Assembly: GCF_038006205.1 (NCBI RefSeq)
Contig: NZ_JBBOUU010000001.1
Location: forward strand, 2,854,001-2,918,000
Reading direction: 5' to 3'
DNA: 64,000 bases
From: Solibacillus sp. FSL R7-0668
Lineage (GTDB): Bacteria; Bacillota; Bacilli; Bacillales_A; Planococcaceae
The notes under the pieces: model-generated
The model's input: the letters and a program-made list of their open reading frames with translations, nothing else
Told to the model about the DNA's origin: nothing
Database searches by the model: none
Position numbers and translations under genes: made by a program
In this document: in pieces, positions 17,324 to 27,761 of the stretch
Layout of the letters: every line of letters starts with the position of its first letter
Position numbering within the stretch: position 1 is the first letter of the stretch

Positions 17324-17352
17324 TTGACGCCCATAAAAAAAAAGGATACAAT
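17324..17352 (+). promoter_or_regulatory. Sigma-A promoter of rpsD
   Basis: TTGACG and TACAAT are separated by 17 bases containing a run of nine A. Transcription should start near 17359, giving a leader of about 190 bases. Confidence 0.8.
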
Positions 17353-17358
17353 AGCCTT

Positions 17359-17547
17359 TGTGTAAAATGAATGCAGTAGTTGTAAAACTTGCTTGTGTAT
17401 TTTATTCCTTCTATTTATAGAACGGTGTATTGCGTAACCCTTTCGGCTGCATGGGCGAAGATACATGAAAATAAAATGCCATGTAAGAATGGGTACAACT
17501 GGTTTTTCTTTTACAACAAAAACCAATTTTAAGGAGGAGACACAACT
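17359..17547 (+). promoter_or_regulatory. rpsD leader, probable S4 autoregulatory region
   Basis: In B. subtilis, S4 represses its own translation by binding a structured rpsD leader. The leader here has a comparable length. It ends in a hairpin TGGTTTTT/AAAAACCA (17500-17525) directly before the AAGGAGG site at 17531-17537. I did not derive the full fold, so the regulatory role is inferred from position and family knowledge. Confidence 0.6.
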
Positions 17548-18150
17548 ATGTCTCGTTATACAGGTCCATCTTGGAAACTTTCTCGTCGTCTTGGTATTTC
17601 ATTAAGCGGCACAGGTAAAGAAATCGCTAAACGCCCTTACGCACCAGGTCAACACGGTCCAAACTCTCGCGGTAAAAAATCAGAGTACGGTCTACAATTA
17701 ACTGAAAAGCAAAAATTACGCCACATGTACGGTATGACTGAACGTCAATTCAAAAACACTTACTTACGTGCTGGTAAATTACAAGGTGTACACGGCGAAA
17801 ACTTCATGATTTTACTTGAAACTCGTCTTGACAACTTAGTATACCGTTTAGGTTTAGCTCGCACACGTCGTGCAGCTCGTCAATTAGTTAACCACGGCCA
17901 CATTTTAGTTGATGGTAAACGCGTTGATATCCCATCATTCTCAGTAAAACCAGGTCAAACGATCTCTTTACGTGAGAAATCAGCTAACTTATCAGTAGTT
18001 GCTGAATCAATCGAAGTAAACAGCTTCGTACCAGAATATTTATCATTTGATGCTGACACTAAAGTTGGTACATTTGTACGTTTACCAGAGCGCTCTGAAT
18101 TATCTGGTGAAATCAACGAGCAATTTATCGTAGAGTTCTACTCTCGTTAA
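17548..18150 (+). CDS. rpsD: Small ribosomal subunit protein uS4
   Basis: S4 is a primary 16S rRNA-binding protein that nucleates the 30S body and affects decoding accuracy. The 200-residue sequence starts [15 protein letters not shown]. It has the S4 RNA-binding domain ([20 protein letters not shown] followed by the [10 protein letters not shown] turn). The lack of a four-cysteine cluster near the N-terminus makes it the zinc-free paralogue form. AAGGAGGAG precedes the ATG. Codon use is that of a highly expressed gene (CGT, GGT, AAA). It is monocistronic with a strong promoter and a strong terminator. Confidence 0.98.
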   Translation: MSRYTGPSWKLSRRLGISLSGTGKEIAKRPYAPGQHGPNSRGKKSEYGLQLTEKQKLRHMYGMTERQFKNTYLRAGKLQGVHGENFMILLETRLDNLVYRLGLARTRRAARQLVNHGHILVDGKRVDIPSFSVKPGQTISLREKSANLSVVAESIEVNSFVPEYLSFDADTKVGTFVRLPERSELSGEINEQFIVEFYSR

Positions 18151-18176
18151 TAAAACTTCGTTGCATCTAGCAACAC

Positions 18177-18223
18177 GAAAAGCCTTAGAAACCTTGTTAA
18201 TTCAAGGGTTTCGAGGCTTTTTT
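18177..18223 (+). terminator. Terminator of rpsD
   Basis: A long stem (AAAAGCCT, then GAAACCTTG, paired with CAAGGGTTTC and GGCTTTT) has a TTAATT loop and ends in six T. Confidence 0.93.
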
Positions 18224-18349
18224 CTTTTATCGAACTTTGCAATAGAATGCATTAAAATGCTTTTCATAAGGTTTTTAATAGGGTTGGAAAAATAAGCTTG
18301 GAGAACGTGTGTGTAGGAATAAGTGAGTGCAGTGCTTAATAAATAACTC

Positions 18350-18392
18350 AAGCCCTCCTCCACTGAGATATAAACAGTAGTTAAGGGCTTTG
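18350..18392 (-). terminator. Possible terminator of the M15 peptidase gene
   Basis: AAGCCCT and AGGGCTT arms enclose a 27-base loop. The minus-strand tail is T-poor (GAGTTATTTATT). This is a weak candidate. Confidence 0.35.
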
Positions 18393-18396
18393 AAAA

Positions 18397-19056
18397 TTAT
18401 TTTTTATTTTGTAAATTATAAAGCATAGTAATGAGCTCTTCCCTAGTCGCTGGTCGTTTTAAAAACGTACCATCCGATACTCCGTTTGCTTTTGCCCATT
18501 CAACCGCTTCTTTTGCCCACGCTGCTGGTGGTGCATCTTTTACGTATAGTTCTTTTTCCACCATTTCCGCCTCCTTTGTATGATCCTGTACAATTAACTG
18601 TACCTTCAGCTTACTGTTAGATGGTACAATAACTTGCCCCTCTAGCTTATATCCTTTGGGTATACTCCAATTACTTTTAATTTCAAAATGGGAGTAATCG
18701 GCCTTACCTGCAGCAACCCATGATGCTTGTCCACCCCATGTAATGCCTATTTTTTGTGCAATTGCACCAACCTTAGCTAATGTCGCTGCATCGTATAAGG
18801 ACTTCGGGGGACTAACTGCAATATCCCATGCTAAACGCCCGCTATGGTTACTGTTTAATGTCCAAGTAACGATCGGACCTGGTCGCGTGCGTCCCTGTGC
18901 ATATAAATACTTTTGTCGCTCCAAACTTCGATATGTTTCAGTGATGAATATATCCCTAATTTCGGCTTTATAACATTCTTGAAAAAGCAATCGACAGGCC
19001 AATTGAGCTGCTGTAGTAAGCTCTGATAAATCACGACTTGTAGTAGTTACGCTCAT
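18397..19056 (-). CDS. Phage-endolysin-like M15 peptidase with SLH-like tail
   Basis: This is a zinc peptidase of the M15 (CwlK / phage L-Ala-D-Glu endopeptidase) type, which cuts peptidoglycan stem peptides. The zinc ligands are His71 in SNHSGRLAWD, Asp78 of the same motif and His123 in DYSHFE. The last 40 residues (AWAKEAVEWAKANGVSDGT, RPATREELITML) form one S-layer-homology-like module, as seen at the end of some Bacillus phage lysins. There is no signal peptide, so export would need a holin or lysis. AAGGAGGTGATAA before the ATG is nearly a full match to the 16S tail. No other phage gene is nearby. The gene is either a domesticated lysin or a prophage remnant. Confidence 0.85.
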   Translation of the reverse strand: MSVTTTSRDLSELTTAAQLACRLLFQECYKAEIRDIFITETYRSLERQKYLYAQGRTRPGPIVTWTLNSNHSGRLAWDIAVSPPKSLYDAATLAKVGAIAQKIGITWGGQASWVAAGKADYSHFEIKSNWSIPKGYKLEGQVIVPSNSKLKVQLIVQDHTKEAEMVEKELYVKDAPPAAWAKEAVEWAKANGVSDGTFLKRPATREELITMLYNLQNKK

Positions 19057-19725
19057 TGTTTATCACCTCCTTAGATAACTTCAGTAAGTTCAAACACGCT
19101 TCCCCGTAACAGCCATTAGATAAAAACGGTCATTTAGAGCATCAGCTAAAGTAAAGACCGATTGCAATGGATACATAGAATTTTGATCCATTACATATTG
19201 TAGTTAATCCATTTTTATTATTTCAAAATAATATAATATTACTAAATCCATAGTATGCGCTTCCCTGCTGATCGGTGTGTGTGGATGCCCTCAACGCTTC
19301 ATACTAATGCGGTTTAGCTGCTTTTATTTATGAGACCGAGCATTCTTCAAACTAGATAAGTAAAACAGCGTCATATTTTCTCGGCATCGCCCGTACTCAT
19401 TTCACAATAGCTCTAGCATTATTGCACGCATTTCTTCAACAACTTAACCACTCATTCCAAATTGAACAAAATGAACAAAAGGGTTTCCTATTTAAATAAA
19501 GCGCTTACAATTTTAGTTGTGCTAGAACAGATGATTGCAAACAATTTAAAGAAAATATGCTTTATAAACAGAAAATAGGCATTTTCAACAGGATAACCTT
19601 ATCCCCTTTAGCCGAATAGTTTTTATGAACAAAACAACACACGCTAAATAATTAGGTGTATTATAACAACAGTTCGAACGAATAGCAGATTTTTAACAAA
19701 CTATAATAAGGAAGAAGGATTTTCC
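19057..19725. other. Non-coding stretch with no recognisable gene
   Basis: About 650 bases lie between the M15 peptidase and the dicarboxylate symporter. I saw no ORF of useful length, no tRNA and no convincing att-like repeat. The only element I can name is a cre-like site near 19500. The 5' third could be decayed coding sequence from the element that brought in the lysin gene, but nothing in it is recognisable. Confidence 0.5.
19496..19509. promoter_or_regulatory. Candidate cre (CcpA) site upstream of the symporter
   Basis: ATAAAGCGCTTACA matches the cre consensus TGWNANCGNTNWCA except for the first two bases. The right half-site and the central CG are intact. It lies about 217 bases before a dicarboxylate symporter gene. 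C4-dicarboxylate uptake is a typical target of catabolite repression. Confidence 0.45.
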
Positions 19726-20979
19726 ATGAAGTACCTAAAAAATTTGACGGTACAAGTTATCACAGCCATTATTCTCGGGATTATTGTTGGAGCCATTTGG
19801 CCGGAGTTTGGCGCGAGTTTAAAAATTTTAGCGGATTTATTTATTAAATTAATTAAGATGCTCATTGCACCGATTATATTTTTAACAGTTGTTATTGGGA
19901 TTGGTAGTATGGGCGACATGAAAAAAGTCGGGAAAATTGGGGGAAAAGCGCTCATTTACTTCGAAATCGTTTCAACAATTGCTTTAGCAATTGGTATTTG
20001 CGTTGCATTGTTCATTAATGCAGGTTCTGGTATTGACACAACACATGCTGGGGATGCCGATATTTCAAAATATACTACGGCTGCTGAGGAAAACAGTGAT
20101 GCGGGGTTAGGCGGATTCATTTACAATATCATTCCGGATAATTTTGTAGGTGCACTGGCGAATGGGGATTTATTGCCTACATTATTATGTGCCGTATTAT
20201 TCGGGATTGCGTCTGCTTCACTTGGAGAAAAAACAAAGCCGGTCATTACCTTTTTAGAACAGGTATCGGAAATTTTCTTCAAAATCGTTAGCATCGTTAT
20301 GAAAGTGTCACCAATCGGGGCATTCGGGGCGATGGCTTATACAATCGGTAATTTTGGTTTAGGCTCATTAAAATCACTTGGATTATTAATGATCGCGGTT
20401 TATATTACAATGTTCTTGTTCGTCATTGTTGTATTAGGATTAATCGCACGTTTCTTTGGCTTTAACATTTTCAAGTATATTGCCTATATTAAAGAGGAAA
20501 TTTTCTTAGTAATTGGGACTTCCTCTTCAGAATCGGCACTCCCTTCCATGATGCGCAAGCTTGAAAATTTAGGCTGTTCCAAACAAGTTGTTGGATTAGT
20601 TGTGCCAACCGGCTATTCCTTTAATTTAGATGGGACGTCCATTTACTTATCAATGGCTACGCTGTTTATTGCACAGGCGTATGGTGTACATCTGACTTGG
20701 ATTGAACTCATTACATTGCTTGGAATCTTAATGATCACCTCTAAAGGAGCTGCTGGTGTAACAGGTTCAGGCTTTATTACACTTGCTGCTACACTCGCTG
20801 CTTTCCCAATGGTACCTGTTGAAGGGATTGCCCTACTGATTGGTGTAGACCGCTTCATGTCAGAAGCACGCGCCGTGACCAACTTAATCGGTAATGGGGT
20901 AGCCTGTGTCGTTATTTCCAAAAATGAAAAAGAATTTACATCAAACACCACTTCACAATCAATTGCCATTAAATCATAA
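19726..20979 (+). CDS. Dicarboxylate/amino acid:cation symporter (DAACS)
   Basis: This is a secondary transporter of the glutamate/C4-dicarboxylate symporter family, driven by protons or sodium. The protein (417 residues) has about eight membrane helices plus two hairpins. The first-hairpin motif [10 protein letters not shown] and the following [17 protein letters not shown] are family signatures. [14 protein letters not shown] marks hairpin 2, and the late [14 protein letters not shown] segment belongs to the substrate site; the Arg there favours an acidic substrate. AAGGAAGAAGG precedes the ATG. Whether the substrate is glutamate, aspartate or succinate/fumarate cannot be decided. It is monocistronic. 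Confidence 0.93.
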   Translation: MKYLKNLTVQVITAIILGIIVGAIWPEFGASLKILADLFIKLIKMLIAPIIFLTVVIGIGSMGDMKKVGKIGGKALIYFEIVSTIALAIGICVALFINAGSGIDTTHAGDADISKYTTAAEENSDAGLGGFIYNIIPDNFVGALANGDLLPTLLCAVLFGIASASLGEKTKPVITFLEQVSEIFFKIVSIVMKVSPIGAFGAMAYTIGNFGLGSLKSLGLLMIAVYITMFLFVIVVLGLIARFFGFNIFKYIAYIKEEIFLVIGTSSSESALPSMMRKLENLGCSKQVVGLVVPTGYSFNLDGTSIYLSMATLFIAQAYGVHLTWIELITLLGILMITSKGAAGVTGSGFITLAATLAAFPMVPVEGIALLIGVDRFMSEARAVTNLIGNGVACVVISKNEKEFTSNTTSQSIAIKS

Positions 20980-20987
20980 TTATCACC

Positions 20988-21021
20988 AACCGCTTCTTTT
21001 CTAGGAAAGAGGCGGTTTTTA
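20988..21021 (+). terminator. Terminator of the symporter gene
   Basis: AACCGC/GCGGTT arms with inner TCTTTTC/GAAAGA pairing are followed by TTTTTA. Confidence 0.88.
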
Positions 21022-21047
21022 CCGTTTTAACAGGAGTTTATCAAACA

Positions 21048-21092
21048 CAAATAAAGGGCTAAGTATAGAGTTAACTTCTCTACTAGCCCTTC
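21048..21092 (-). terminator. Terminator of the Yip1 gene
   Basis: AAAGGGCTA and TAGCCCTT arms enclose an inner AGAGTTAACTTCT hairpin. The minus-strand tail is CCCTTTATTTGTG. Confidence 0.75.
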
Positions 21093-21100
21093 GTTTTTAG

Positions 21101-21718
21101 TTACAATAATGCAACCCACGTCAAAATAATTAAGATGATTACGACAAATAATGAGGCGAAAAATGCTTTCCACTTCGAAATTTTATGTACCTCTGATATC
21201 CCGACAATTGTAATTACAAACGTCCAAACACTCGCAATGATAATTAGCGTTCCACAAATAAATTGTAAAATATAGTCGCTCATCCCTGGCTGCATATAGG
21301 GGATATTAAAAAACGACTGCGGGGCGAACTGCATCCAAAATAAGACCATTGGCAAAATCCAAATATACGGTATCATTGTCATACTAATCATGCGGAACAT
21401 TTCTTTAAACTTTCCTACACCACCAAAAATTTTTGCGGCTAGCATCAATACCCCTGCCGATAATAGCGTCGATACGAAATACAGTAGAAAGCTAGACATG
21501 AATGTAGAGTATACAATTTCGCCAACTGTATATTCCCCTGTAAACTTTTGGCCAAAAAAGCTAATTAAATTACTCCCAAACATACCAACAACACCAACAA
21601 AGATGAAGTATGGCAAATTTTTTGTCGTTAATACGTAGCGTATCGTATCACGGGGCTTTATCGCAATGCTTAAAATCGCGTGCCGATCATCGACAAATGT
21701 ATCTGGTAGATTACTCAA
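21101..21718 (-). CDS. Yip1 family integral membrane protein
   Basis: The protein has 205 residues and five predicted membrane helices. A short N-terminal cytosolic part has the DTIRYVLTTK-type segment just ahead of helix 1, as in bacterial Yip1/YIF1 domain proteins. The function in bacteria is unknown. The start is TTG at 21718: AAGGAGG stands 8 bases upstream and no ATG is nearby. It lies upstream-to-upstream neither with the symporter nor in an obvious operon with the downstream PstS-like gene, since a 150-base gap with a terminator-like hairpin separates them. Confidence 0.8.
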   Translation of the reverse strand: MSNLPDTFVDDRHAILSIAIKPRDTIRYVLTTKNLPYFIFVGVVGMFGSNLISFFGQKFTGEYTVGEIVYSTFMSSFLLYFVSTLLSAGVLMLAAKIFGGVGKFKEMFRMISMTMIPYIWILPMVLFWMQFAPQSFFNIPYMQPGMSDYILQFICGTLIIIASVWTFVITIVGISEVHKISKWKAFFASLFVVIILIILTWVALL

Positions 21719-21820
21719 AAATAGAACCTCCTTAGAAAAACATATTTCGTGCCAAAATCACGCGAAATGATGTCTTTTTATGTGGATTTCCTTGAAAAAA
21801 TAATTCCTTTTCCATCCACT

Positions 21821-21854
21821 AAAAAAATATATAGTATCTATTATACTAATATCT
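21821..21854 (-). terminator. Probable terminator of the PstS-like gene
   Basis: On the minus strand an ATATTAGTAT/ATACTATATAT hairpin is followed by seven T. It is 17 bases after the stop codon. Confidence 0.6.
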
Positions 21855-21870
21855 ATCCGGTGATTCAAAG

Positions 21871-23046
21871 TTATGGCCCTTTTGTGGCATTGATTGGAAC
21901 ATAGCCTGCCTGTTCAAGCAGTTGCTGCCCTTCCGATGATGTGACCCAATCAATAATTTTTTGTACTTGAGGATTACTATTTTGCGTTGTGACAATATAA
22001 AATTCATTTGTTATCGGGTAGGCTTCACTGCGAATCATATCCACAGTTGGTGCAATCCCATCTACCTCAAGCAATTTTATTTCATCATTTTTGACCATTT
22101 CATTCGAATAATAGCGGAATGTATAGCCAATCGCATTATTATAATTGCGGTATTTAGACACTTCCTCGATAATCCCCCCCATACCTTGTGCAATGTTTTC
22201 CGTTGGAGCCTCCATAATTGGCTTATCCCCCATTAAATTTTGCAGGGCCGTTTGTGAGCCACTATCTTGAGGACGTTGGAATGCACGAATGGCTTCATCT
22301 TTACCACCTACTTGTGACCAATTTGTTATTTCCCCAGCATAAATAGCTTTAATTTGATCGAGTGTTAATCCATCAATTTTATTTTTGGCATTAACAAAGA
22401 AGACAAAGGCCTCTTTGCCAATCGGCGTTAATTGCAACTCCACCCCATTTGCTTTTGCCGAATTAATCTGTTGCTCAGACGGGGCCAAAGCGAAAATTAA
22501 ATCTACATTTCCTTCGATTAAATTACGATAAGCAGTCGGTGTTTTATTGACCATTACCTCACTCTCATATGGCTGATAGTCTTTCTTTGGATAAATGGCC
22601 TCTGCAAATGCCGCATATAACGGATAAAAAGCTGTTGCCCCATCAATAATTGGCAATGGTTCCTGTAGCTGTACGCTCGCCTCATGTTCCATTTTTACTA
22701 CATGATTCTTCTCCGTAAATGGCATATATTGATAAACATCGACCTCTGCATCAACAGTCGGAATTTGATTTTTATAAAGCTCCTTAAATGGGGTAATAAA
22801 CGCGATTAATAATGTAATGACAGCAAGTACCCCAACCACTTGCTTTCTCTTTTTCGTCGTAAAAAATTGAAACATCATCAACATGATTATGCTAAACAAA
22901 ACAATCGCCGCAACAATGATAAAGGATACATAATAAAACCCACCATTTAATGAAACGATTAGCAACAGCATGATTGTACCAATTGTTAGCGCGACACCAA
23001 TAAGGACGAGCCCCATAATACGAAAAATGATTTGTCCTAGATCCAT
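21871..23046 (-). CDS. Membrane-tethered PstS-like substrate-binding protein
   Basis: The product (391 residues) has three predicted membrane helices in its first 90 residues. A periplasmic-binding-type domain of the phosphate-binding (PstS) superfamily follows: PIIDGATAFYPLY near the start, LTLDQIKAIYAGEITNWSQVGG, then RPQDSGSQTAL. These are the oxyanion-binding loops of PstS. It has neither the signal peptide nor the lipobox of a normal binding protein, and no ABC permease or ATPase is adjacent. I take the ATG at 23046, 8 bases after GAGAGG; the GTG at 23055 lies inside that site. It may sense or capture phosphate or a related oxyanion, but the role is unknown. Confidence 0.83.
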   Translation of the reverse strand: MDLGQIIFRIMGLVLIGVALTIGTIMLLLIVSLNGGFYYVSFIIVAAIVLFSIIMLMMFQFFTTKKRKQVVGVLAVITLLIAFITPFKELYKNQIPTVDAEVDVYQYMPFTEKNHVVKMEHEASVQLQEPLPIIDGATAFYPLYAAFAEAIYPKKDYQPYESEVMVNKTPTAYRNLIEGNVDLIFALAPSEQQINSAKANGVELQLTPIGKEAFVFFVNAKNKIDGLTLDQIKAIYAGEITNWSQVGGKDEAIRAFQRPQDSGSQTALQNLMGDKPIMEAPTENIAQGMGGIIEEVSKYRNYNNAIGYTFRYYSNEMVKNDEIKLLEVDGIAPTVDMIRSEAYPITNEFYIVTTQNSNPQVQKIIDWVTSSEGQQLLEQAGYVPINATKGP

Positions 23047-23109
23047 CCTATACACCTCTCTTCCATAAGAACATTTCTCTTCTTTTCAAAATTCCCCTCT
23101 CAAATGCCA

Positions 23110-23141
23110 GAAAAACACTCCAAATGACTTGGAGTGTTTTC
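23110..23141 (-). terminator. Terminator of tyrS
   Basis: A perfect 12 bp stem AAAACACTCCAA/TTGGAGTGTTTT is followed on the minus strand by TTTTTCTGG. Confidence 0.85.
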
Positions 23142-23155
23142 CACTTATACTAAAT

Positions 23156-24442
<1,287 letters not shown>

Positions 24443-24477
24443 TTACATGTTGGATCATTTGCATTGTAAGGAAAAAC

Positions 24478-24716
24478 AAAAAAACGCCCCTACACGCAAA
24501 TTTGCATGCAGGGACGTCAAATCATCAATTTAACGCGGTACCACCCGGCTTGAAGAAAAAACCTTCTTCCACTTTAAGCGTCTATATCGCTGACGATGCG
24601 CCAAGCTCCAAGAACGTAATTCATAAAAGCGCTATGTCTAGCTTTCACCAACCGCTAGCTCTCTAAATCAGGGAACGTTTTTACTACTGCAAACTCTTCA
24701 ATGCTTGAATTTTATA
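24478..24716 (-). promoter_or_regulatory. T-box leader of tyrS (tyrosine-specific)
   Basis: This tRNA-sensing riboswitch lets transcription continue when uncharged tRNA-Tyr pairs with it. The highly conserved T-box sequence GGGTGGTACCGCG is on the minus strand at 24534-24546. The intrinsic terminator (stem ACGTCCCTGCATGC with its complement, then seven T) is at 24478-24518. In stem I the AGAGAG and GGTTGGTG elements are visible. A TAC codon at 24616-24618, in GAATTACGTTC, is the likely tyrosine specifier. The antiterminator can form with the 5' side of the terminator region as expected. Confidence 0.93.
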
Positions 24717-24722
24717 ATCTCT

Positions 24723-24750
24723 ATTCTACTTAGATTTCGGGTGATGTCAA
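24723..24750 (-). promoter_or_regulatory. Sigma-A promoter of the tyrS T-box transcript
   Basis: On the minus strand TTGACA and TAGAAT are separated by 16 bases. The implied start near 24716 precedes the T-box stem I. Confidence 0.7.
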
Positions 24751-24777
24751 TAATTATATTCGTTCACAGAACAAATA

Positions 24778-24786
24778 TGCTATAAT
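24778..24786 (+). promoter_or_regulatory. Extended -10 promoter of the PBP1A gene
   Basis: TGCTATAAT is the same extended -10 as in front of the first usp gene. It sits 27 bases before the GTG start and is divergent from the tyrS promoter. Confidence 0.6.
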
Positions 24787-24812
24787 AAACAAGATTTTAG
24801 GAGGGCGATGAT

Positions 24813-27689
24813 GTGAAAGAATGGCTTAATCAATTAAATGAAAAAATCGAAACCCTTGCTTCTTCAAAACGAATGCGCTATGTAAGAATTACAGGTGACG
24901 TATTTTGGAATCTATCCTTATTAGCAATTATTTTTATTACGACCGTTGTCATTTTATTTGGTGGCATTGGCTTAGGATACTTTGCATCACTAGTAAAGGA
25001 CGAGCCATTACGTTCGAAAGAAGAGATGCGCGAGCAAATTTTTAGCTATGAAGAAACAAGTGAAATTTACTTTGCGAATGATATTTACATAGGGAAAATT
25101 CGAACAGATTTAGACCGACGTGAAACTTCGCTCGCAAATATATCACCAACTGTTATTAACGCTGTAATGGCAACAGAAGATGAATACTTCCGTGAGCACC
25201 CTGGGATTGTACCAAAGGCTGTGCTACGCGGGCTGCTACAAGATGTCACAAATTCATCAACGCAGACAGGTGGTTCAACGCTTACCCAGCAATTAATTAA
25301 AAACCAAATTCTAACGAACGAAGTATCTTATGAGCGTAAGGCCAAAGAAATTTTACTTGCCTACCGCTTAGAACACTTCATGTCAAAGGAAGAAATTTTA
25401 GAGGCTTATTTAAATATCATTCCATATGGACGTAACTCATCTGGCCGCAATATCGCGGGGATTGAAACGGCCGCGCAAGGTATTTTTGGCATTAGCGCTT
25501 CTAAATTAAACTTACCACAATCGGCTTATATTGCGGGAATTCCACAGGCACCGTTTAAATACACGCCTTTCACAAATAAAGGTGAGAAAAAAAGCGATGA
25601 AGGTATGCAGCCCGGTATCGACCGAATGAAGACGGTTTTGTCCCGTATGCTAGAGGTTGGCTATATTACAGAAAACGAGTACAAAGAAGCCATTAGTTAT
25701 GATATTAAAAAGGATTTTAAAGATCGTGAACAACGTGCCGAAGATAAATATCCTTGGCTAACGGTTGAATTAGAAGAACGTGCCAAAGAAATTTTTGCAA
25801 AAATCCTTGCTGAAAAAGATGGGATTGACCCTGCACGTCTAAAAGAAGAATCAAACTTACAGGAAAAGTATTCGATTTTAGCAGACCGTTTATTACGCTC
25901 TGGTGGGTATCGTATATACTCCACAATCGACAAAGATATGTATGACACGATGCAACAAGTGACACAGGATTACACATTATACGGTCAAACGTATAAGAAA
26001 AAAGATAAAGACCCTGAAACAGGTGAAGAAATCGAAGTGGATGTACCGGTACAAACAGGTAGTATCGTCATTGACAACAAAACCGGCAAAATTTTAAGCT
26101 TTGTTGGTGGACGTGATCATGAGCTAGAGCAGTTAAACCATGCTACTAAGGCATACCGCTCAAATGGTTCGACAATGAAGCCGTTATTAGCCTATGCCCC
26201 TGCATTAGAATATGGTGTCATTGGTGCGGGTAGCCCGGTTGTCGATGTCAAATTTAAGCGCTCTTATGATAACTATGAACCAGTTAACTACAATCCGAAC
26301 CAAGAGCTCGGTATTATTCCAGCGCGCCAAGCTGTAGCTTCTTCACAAAACTTACCTGTATTACGCCTATATGATTCGATTTTAGATCGACGTCCTGCTA
26401 CATTTTTAGAAAATATGGGCTTCTCTAAATTAACAGAAGGTGACTATGTCAACCTTTCAACATCAATCGGTGGTTTAACATACGGAGCATCTGTTGAAGA
26501 AAATACAAATGCCTATGCAACCTTTGCAAATGGCGGACAATTTATTGATGCCTATATGATTGAACGCATTGAAGATTTAGATGGCAATATCATCTATCAA
26601 CATAAAGCGGAGCCCGTTCAAGTATTTTCACCAGAAACAGCTTATATGATGACAGATATGCTTCGCGGTGTTTTAAAAGAAGGTGGGACGGCTACTTTAG
26701 CGAAAAGCCAGTTGAAATTCTCATCAGACTTTGCCGCAAAAACTGGGACGACGCAAGATCATAATGACGTATGGTTAGTTGGCTATAATCCGAATATTTC
26801 AATCGGTGTATGGCTAGGATATGACAAACCACGTACGTTAAATGCATTTAATAATCGCTATCAGCATCCAAGTAATCGTGTCAACCGCTTATGGGCCAAG
26901 TATTTAAATGCACTTTATGATATCAATCCCGAATATATCGCGACAAAAGAAACATTCAAGCAGCCAGATGGGGTTGTGAGTAGATCATTCTGCGGTATTT
27001 CAGGTTTAGCCTCATCTACATCTTGTGCAAATGCAGGCCTAGTACGTACCGATTTATTCAATAAAAATGTATTTTTACCTACACAGCCGGATGACAGTTT
27101 CGTATCATCAACAACGGTTGTGATTAATGGCAAGACTTATGCAGCCTTACCTACAACGCCTACAGAATTCGTACAAATGAATGGCTTTGGACTCAACCAA
27201 AACTTCATTGATCGTATGTTAGGTAAATTAGGGGGGGACGCATCAAAATTATTACCGTCAAGCTCTGGAAATAGCGTTGTTGCAGGCGCTTCGTTTAATG
27301 CAGATAGCCAAGCCCCGGAAGCAGTTTGGGCTAAATTGGAAAATGGTTCCTTATCTTGGGCACCATCTGCTTCAAATGATGTCGTAGGCTATCGTGTCTA
27401 CAGTGTTATAGATGGCGGTCTATCATTTGTTCGTTCAATCAAATCTTTTGAAGGCTTACAAATGAACGTTTCACCTGGCGTACGCTATATCGTGAAAGCT
27501 GTGGATATTAGTGGCTTTGAATCAGCTAGTTCAAATGAAGTCGGTGAAATTATCGAAATTCCAGAACCACCAATTACAGAAGAAAATCCAGATACAACAA
27601 CACCAGAGGAAACCCCGGAAAATCCAGCACCTGAGGAAACACCAGATTCTGGGGAAAACCCTGATGACACAACTGATACAATAGAATAA
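24813..27689 (+). CDS. Class A penicillin-binding protein (PBP1A family)
   Basis: This bifunctional peptidoglycan synthase polymerises glycan strands and cross-links peptides outside the membrane. One transmembrane helix (about 28-52) follows a short cytosolic tail. The GT51 glycosyltransferase domain has ATEDEYFREHPG, GGSTLTQQLIKN and an EEILEAYLN motif. In the transpeptidase domain the nucleophile motif is Ser453-Thr-Met-Lys456, then SSQN and KTGTT. After it come a fibronectin-III-like module (about 830-905) and a Pro/Glu/Thr-rich tail. The start is GTG at 24813, 7 bases after GGAGGG. At 958 residues it is longer than PBP1a-type cores because of the tail. Confidence 0.95.
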   Translation: MKEWLNQLNEKIETLASSKRMRYVRITGDVFWNLSLLAIIFITTVVILFGGIGLGYFASLVKDEPLRSKEEMREQIFSYEETSEIYFANDIYIGKIRTDLDRRETSLANISPTVINAVMATEDEYFREHPGIVPKAVLRGLLQDVTNSSTQTGGSTLTQQLIKNQILTNEVSYERKAKEILLAYRLEHFMSKEEILEAYLNIIPYGRNSSGRNIAGIETAAQGIFGISASKLNLPQSAYIAGIPQAPFKYTPFTNKGEKKSDEGMQPGIDRMKTVLSRMLEVGYITENEYKEAISYDIKKDFKDREQRAEDKYPWLTVELEERAKEIFAKILAEKDGIDPARLKEESNLQEKYSILADRLLRSGGYRIYSTIDKDMYDTMQQVTQDYTLYGQTYKKKDKDPETGEEIEVDVPVQTGSIVIDNKTGKILSFVGGRDHELEQLNHATKAYRSNGSTMKPLLAYAPALEYGVIGAGSPVVDVKFKRSYDNYEPVNYNPNQELGIIPARQAVASSQNLPVLRLYDSILDRRPATFLENMGFSKLTEGDYVNLSTSIGGLTYGASVEENTNAYATFANGGQFIDAYMIERIEDLDGNIIYQHKAEPVQVFSPETAYMMTDMLRGVLKEGGTATLAKSQLKFSSDFAAKTGTTQDHNDVWLVGYNPNISIGVWLGYDKPRTLNAFNNRYQHPSNRVNRLWAKYLNALYDINPEYIATKETFKQPDGVVSRSFCGISGLASSTSCANAGLVRTDLFNKNVFLPTQPDDSFVSSTTVVINGKTYAALPTTPTEFVQMNGFGLNQNFIDRMLGKLGGDASKLLPSSSGNSVVAGASFNADSQAPEAVWAKLENGSLSWAPSASNDVVGYRVYSVIDGGLSFVRSIKSFEGLQMNVSPGVRYIVKAVDISGFESASSNEVGEIIEIPEPPITEENPDTTTPEETPENPAPEETPDSGENPDDTTDTIE

Positions 27690-27702
27690 TCTCAAGATAA
27701 AC

Positions 27703-27743
27703 AAAACCGCCCGAGCTCAAATTGAACTCGGGCGGTTTTTTAT
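27703..27743. terminator. Bidirectional terminator between PBP1A and argD
   Basis: The stem AACCGCCCGAG pairs with CTCGGGCGGTT. An A run lies to the left and six T to the right, serving both convergent genes. Confidence 0.92.
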
Positions 27744-27761
27744 AATTCCGTTTCGATTGCA

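Noticed and set aside
18397-19056. Prophage boundary or lysis cassette around the M15 peptidase.
   Set aside because: No holin, tail, integrase or att-like repeat is visible within several kilobases; only the single gene supports phage origin.
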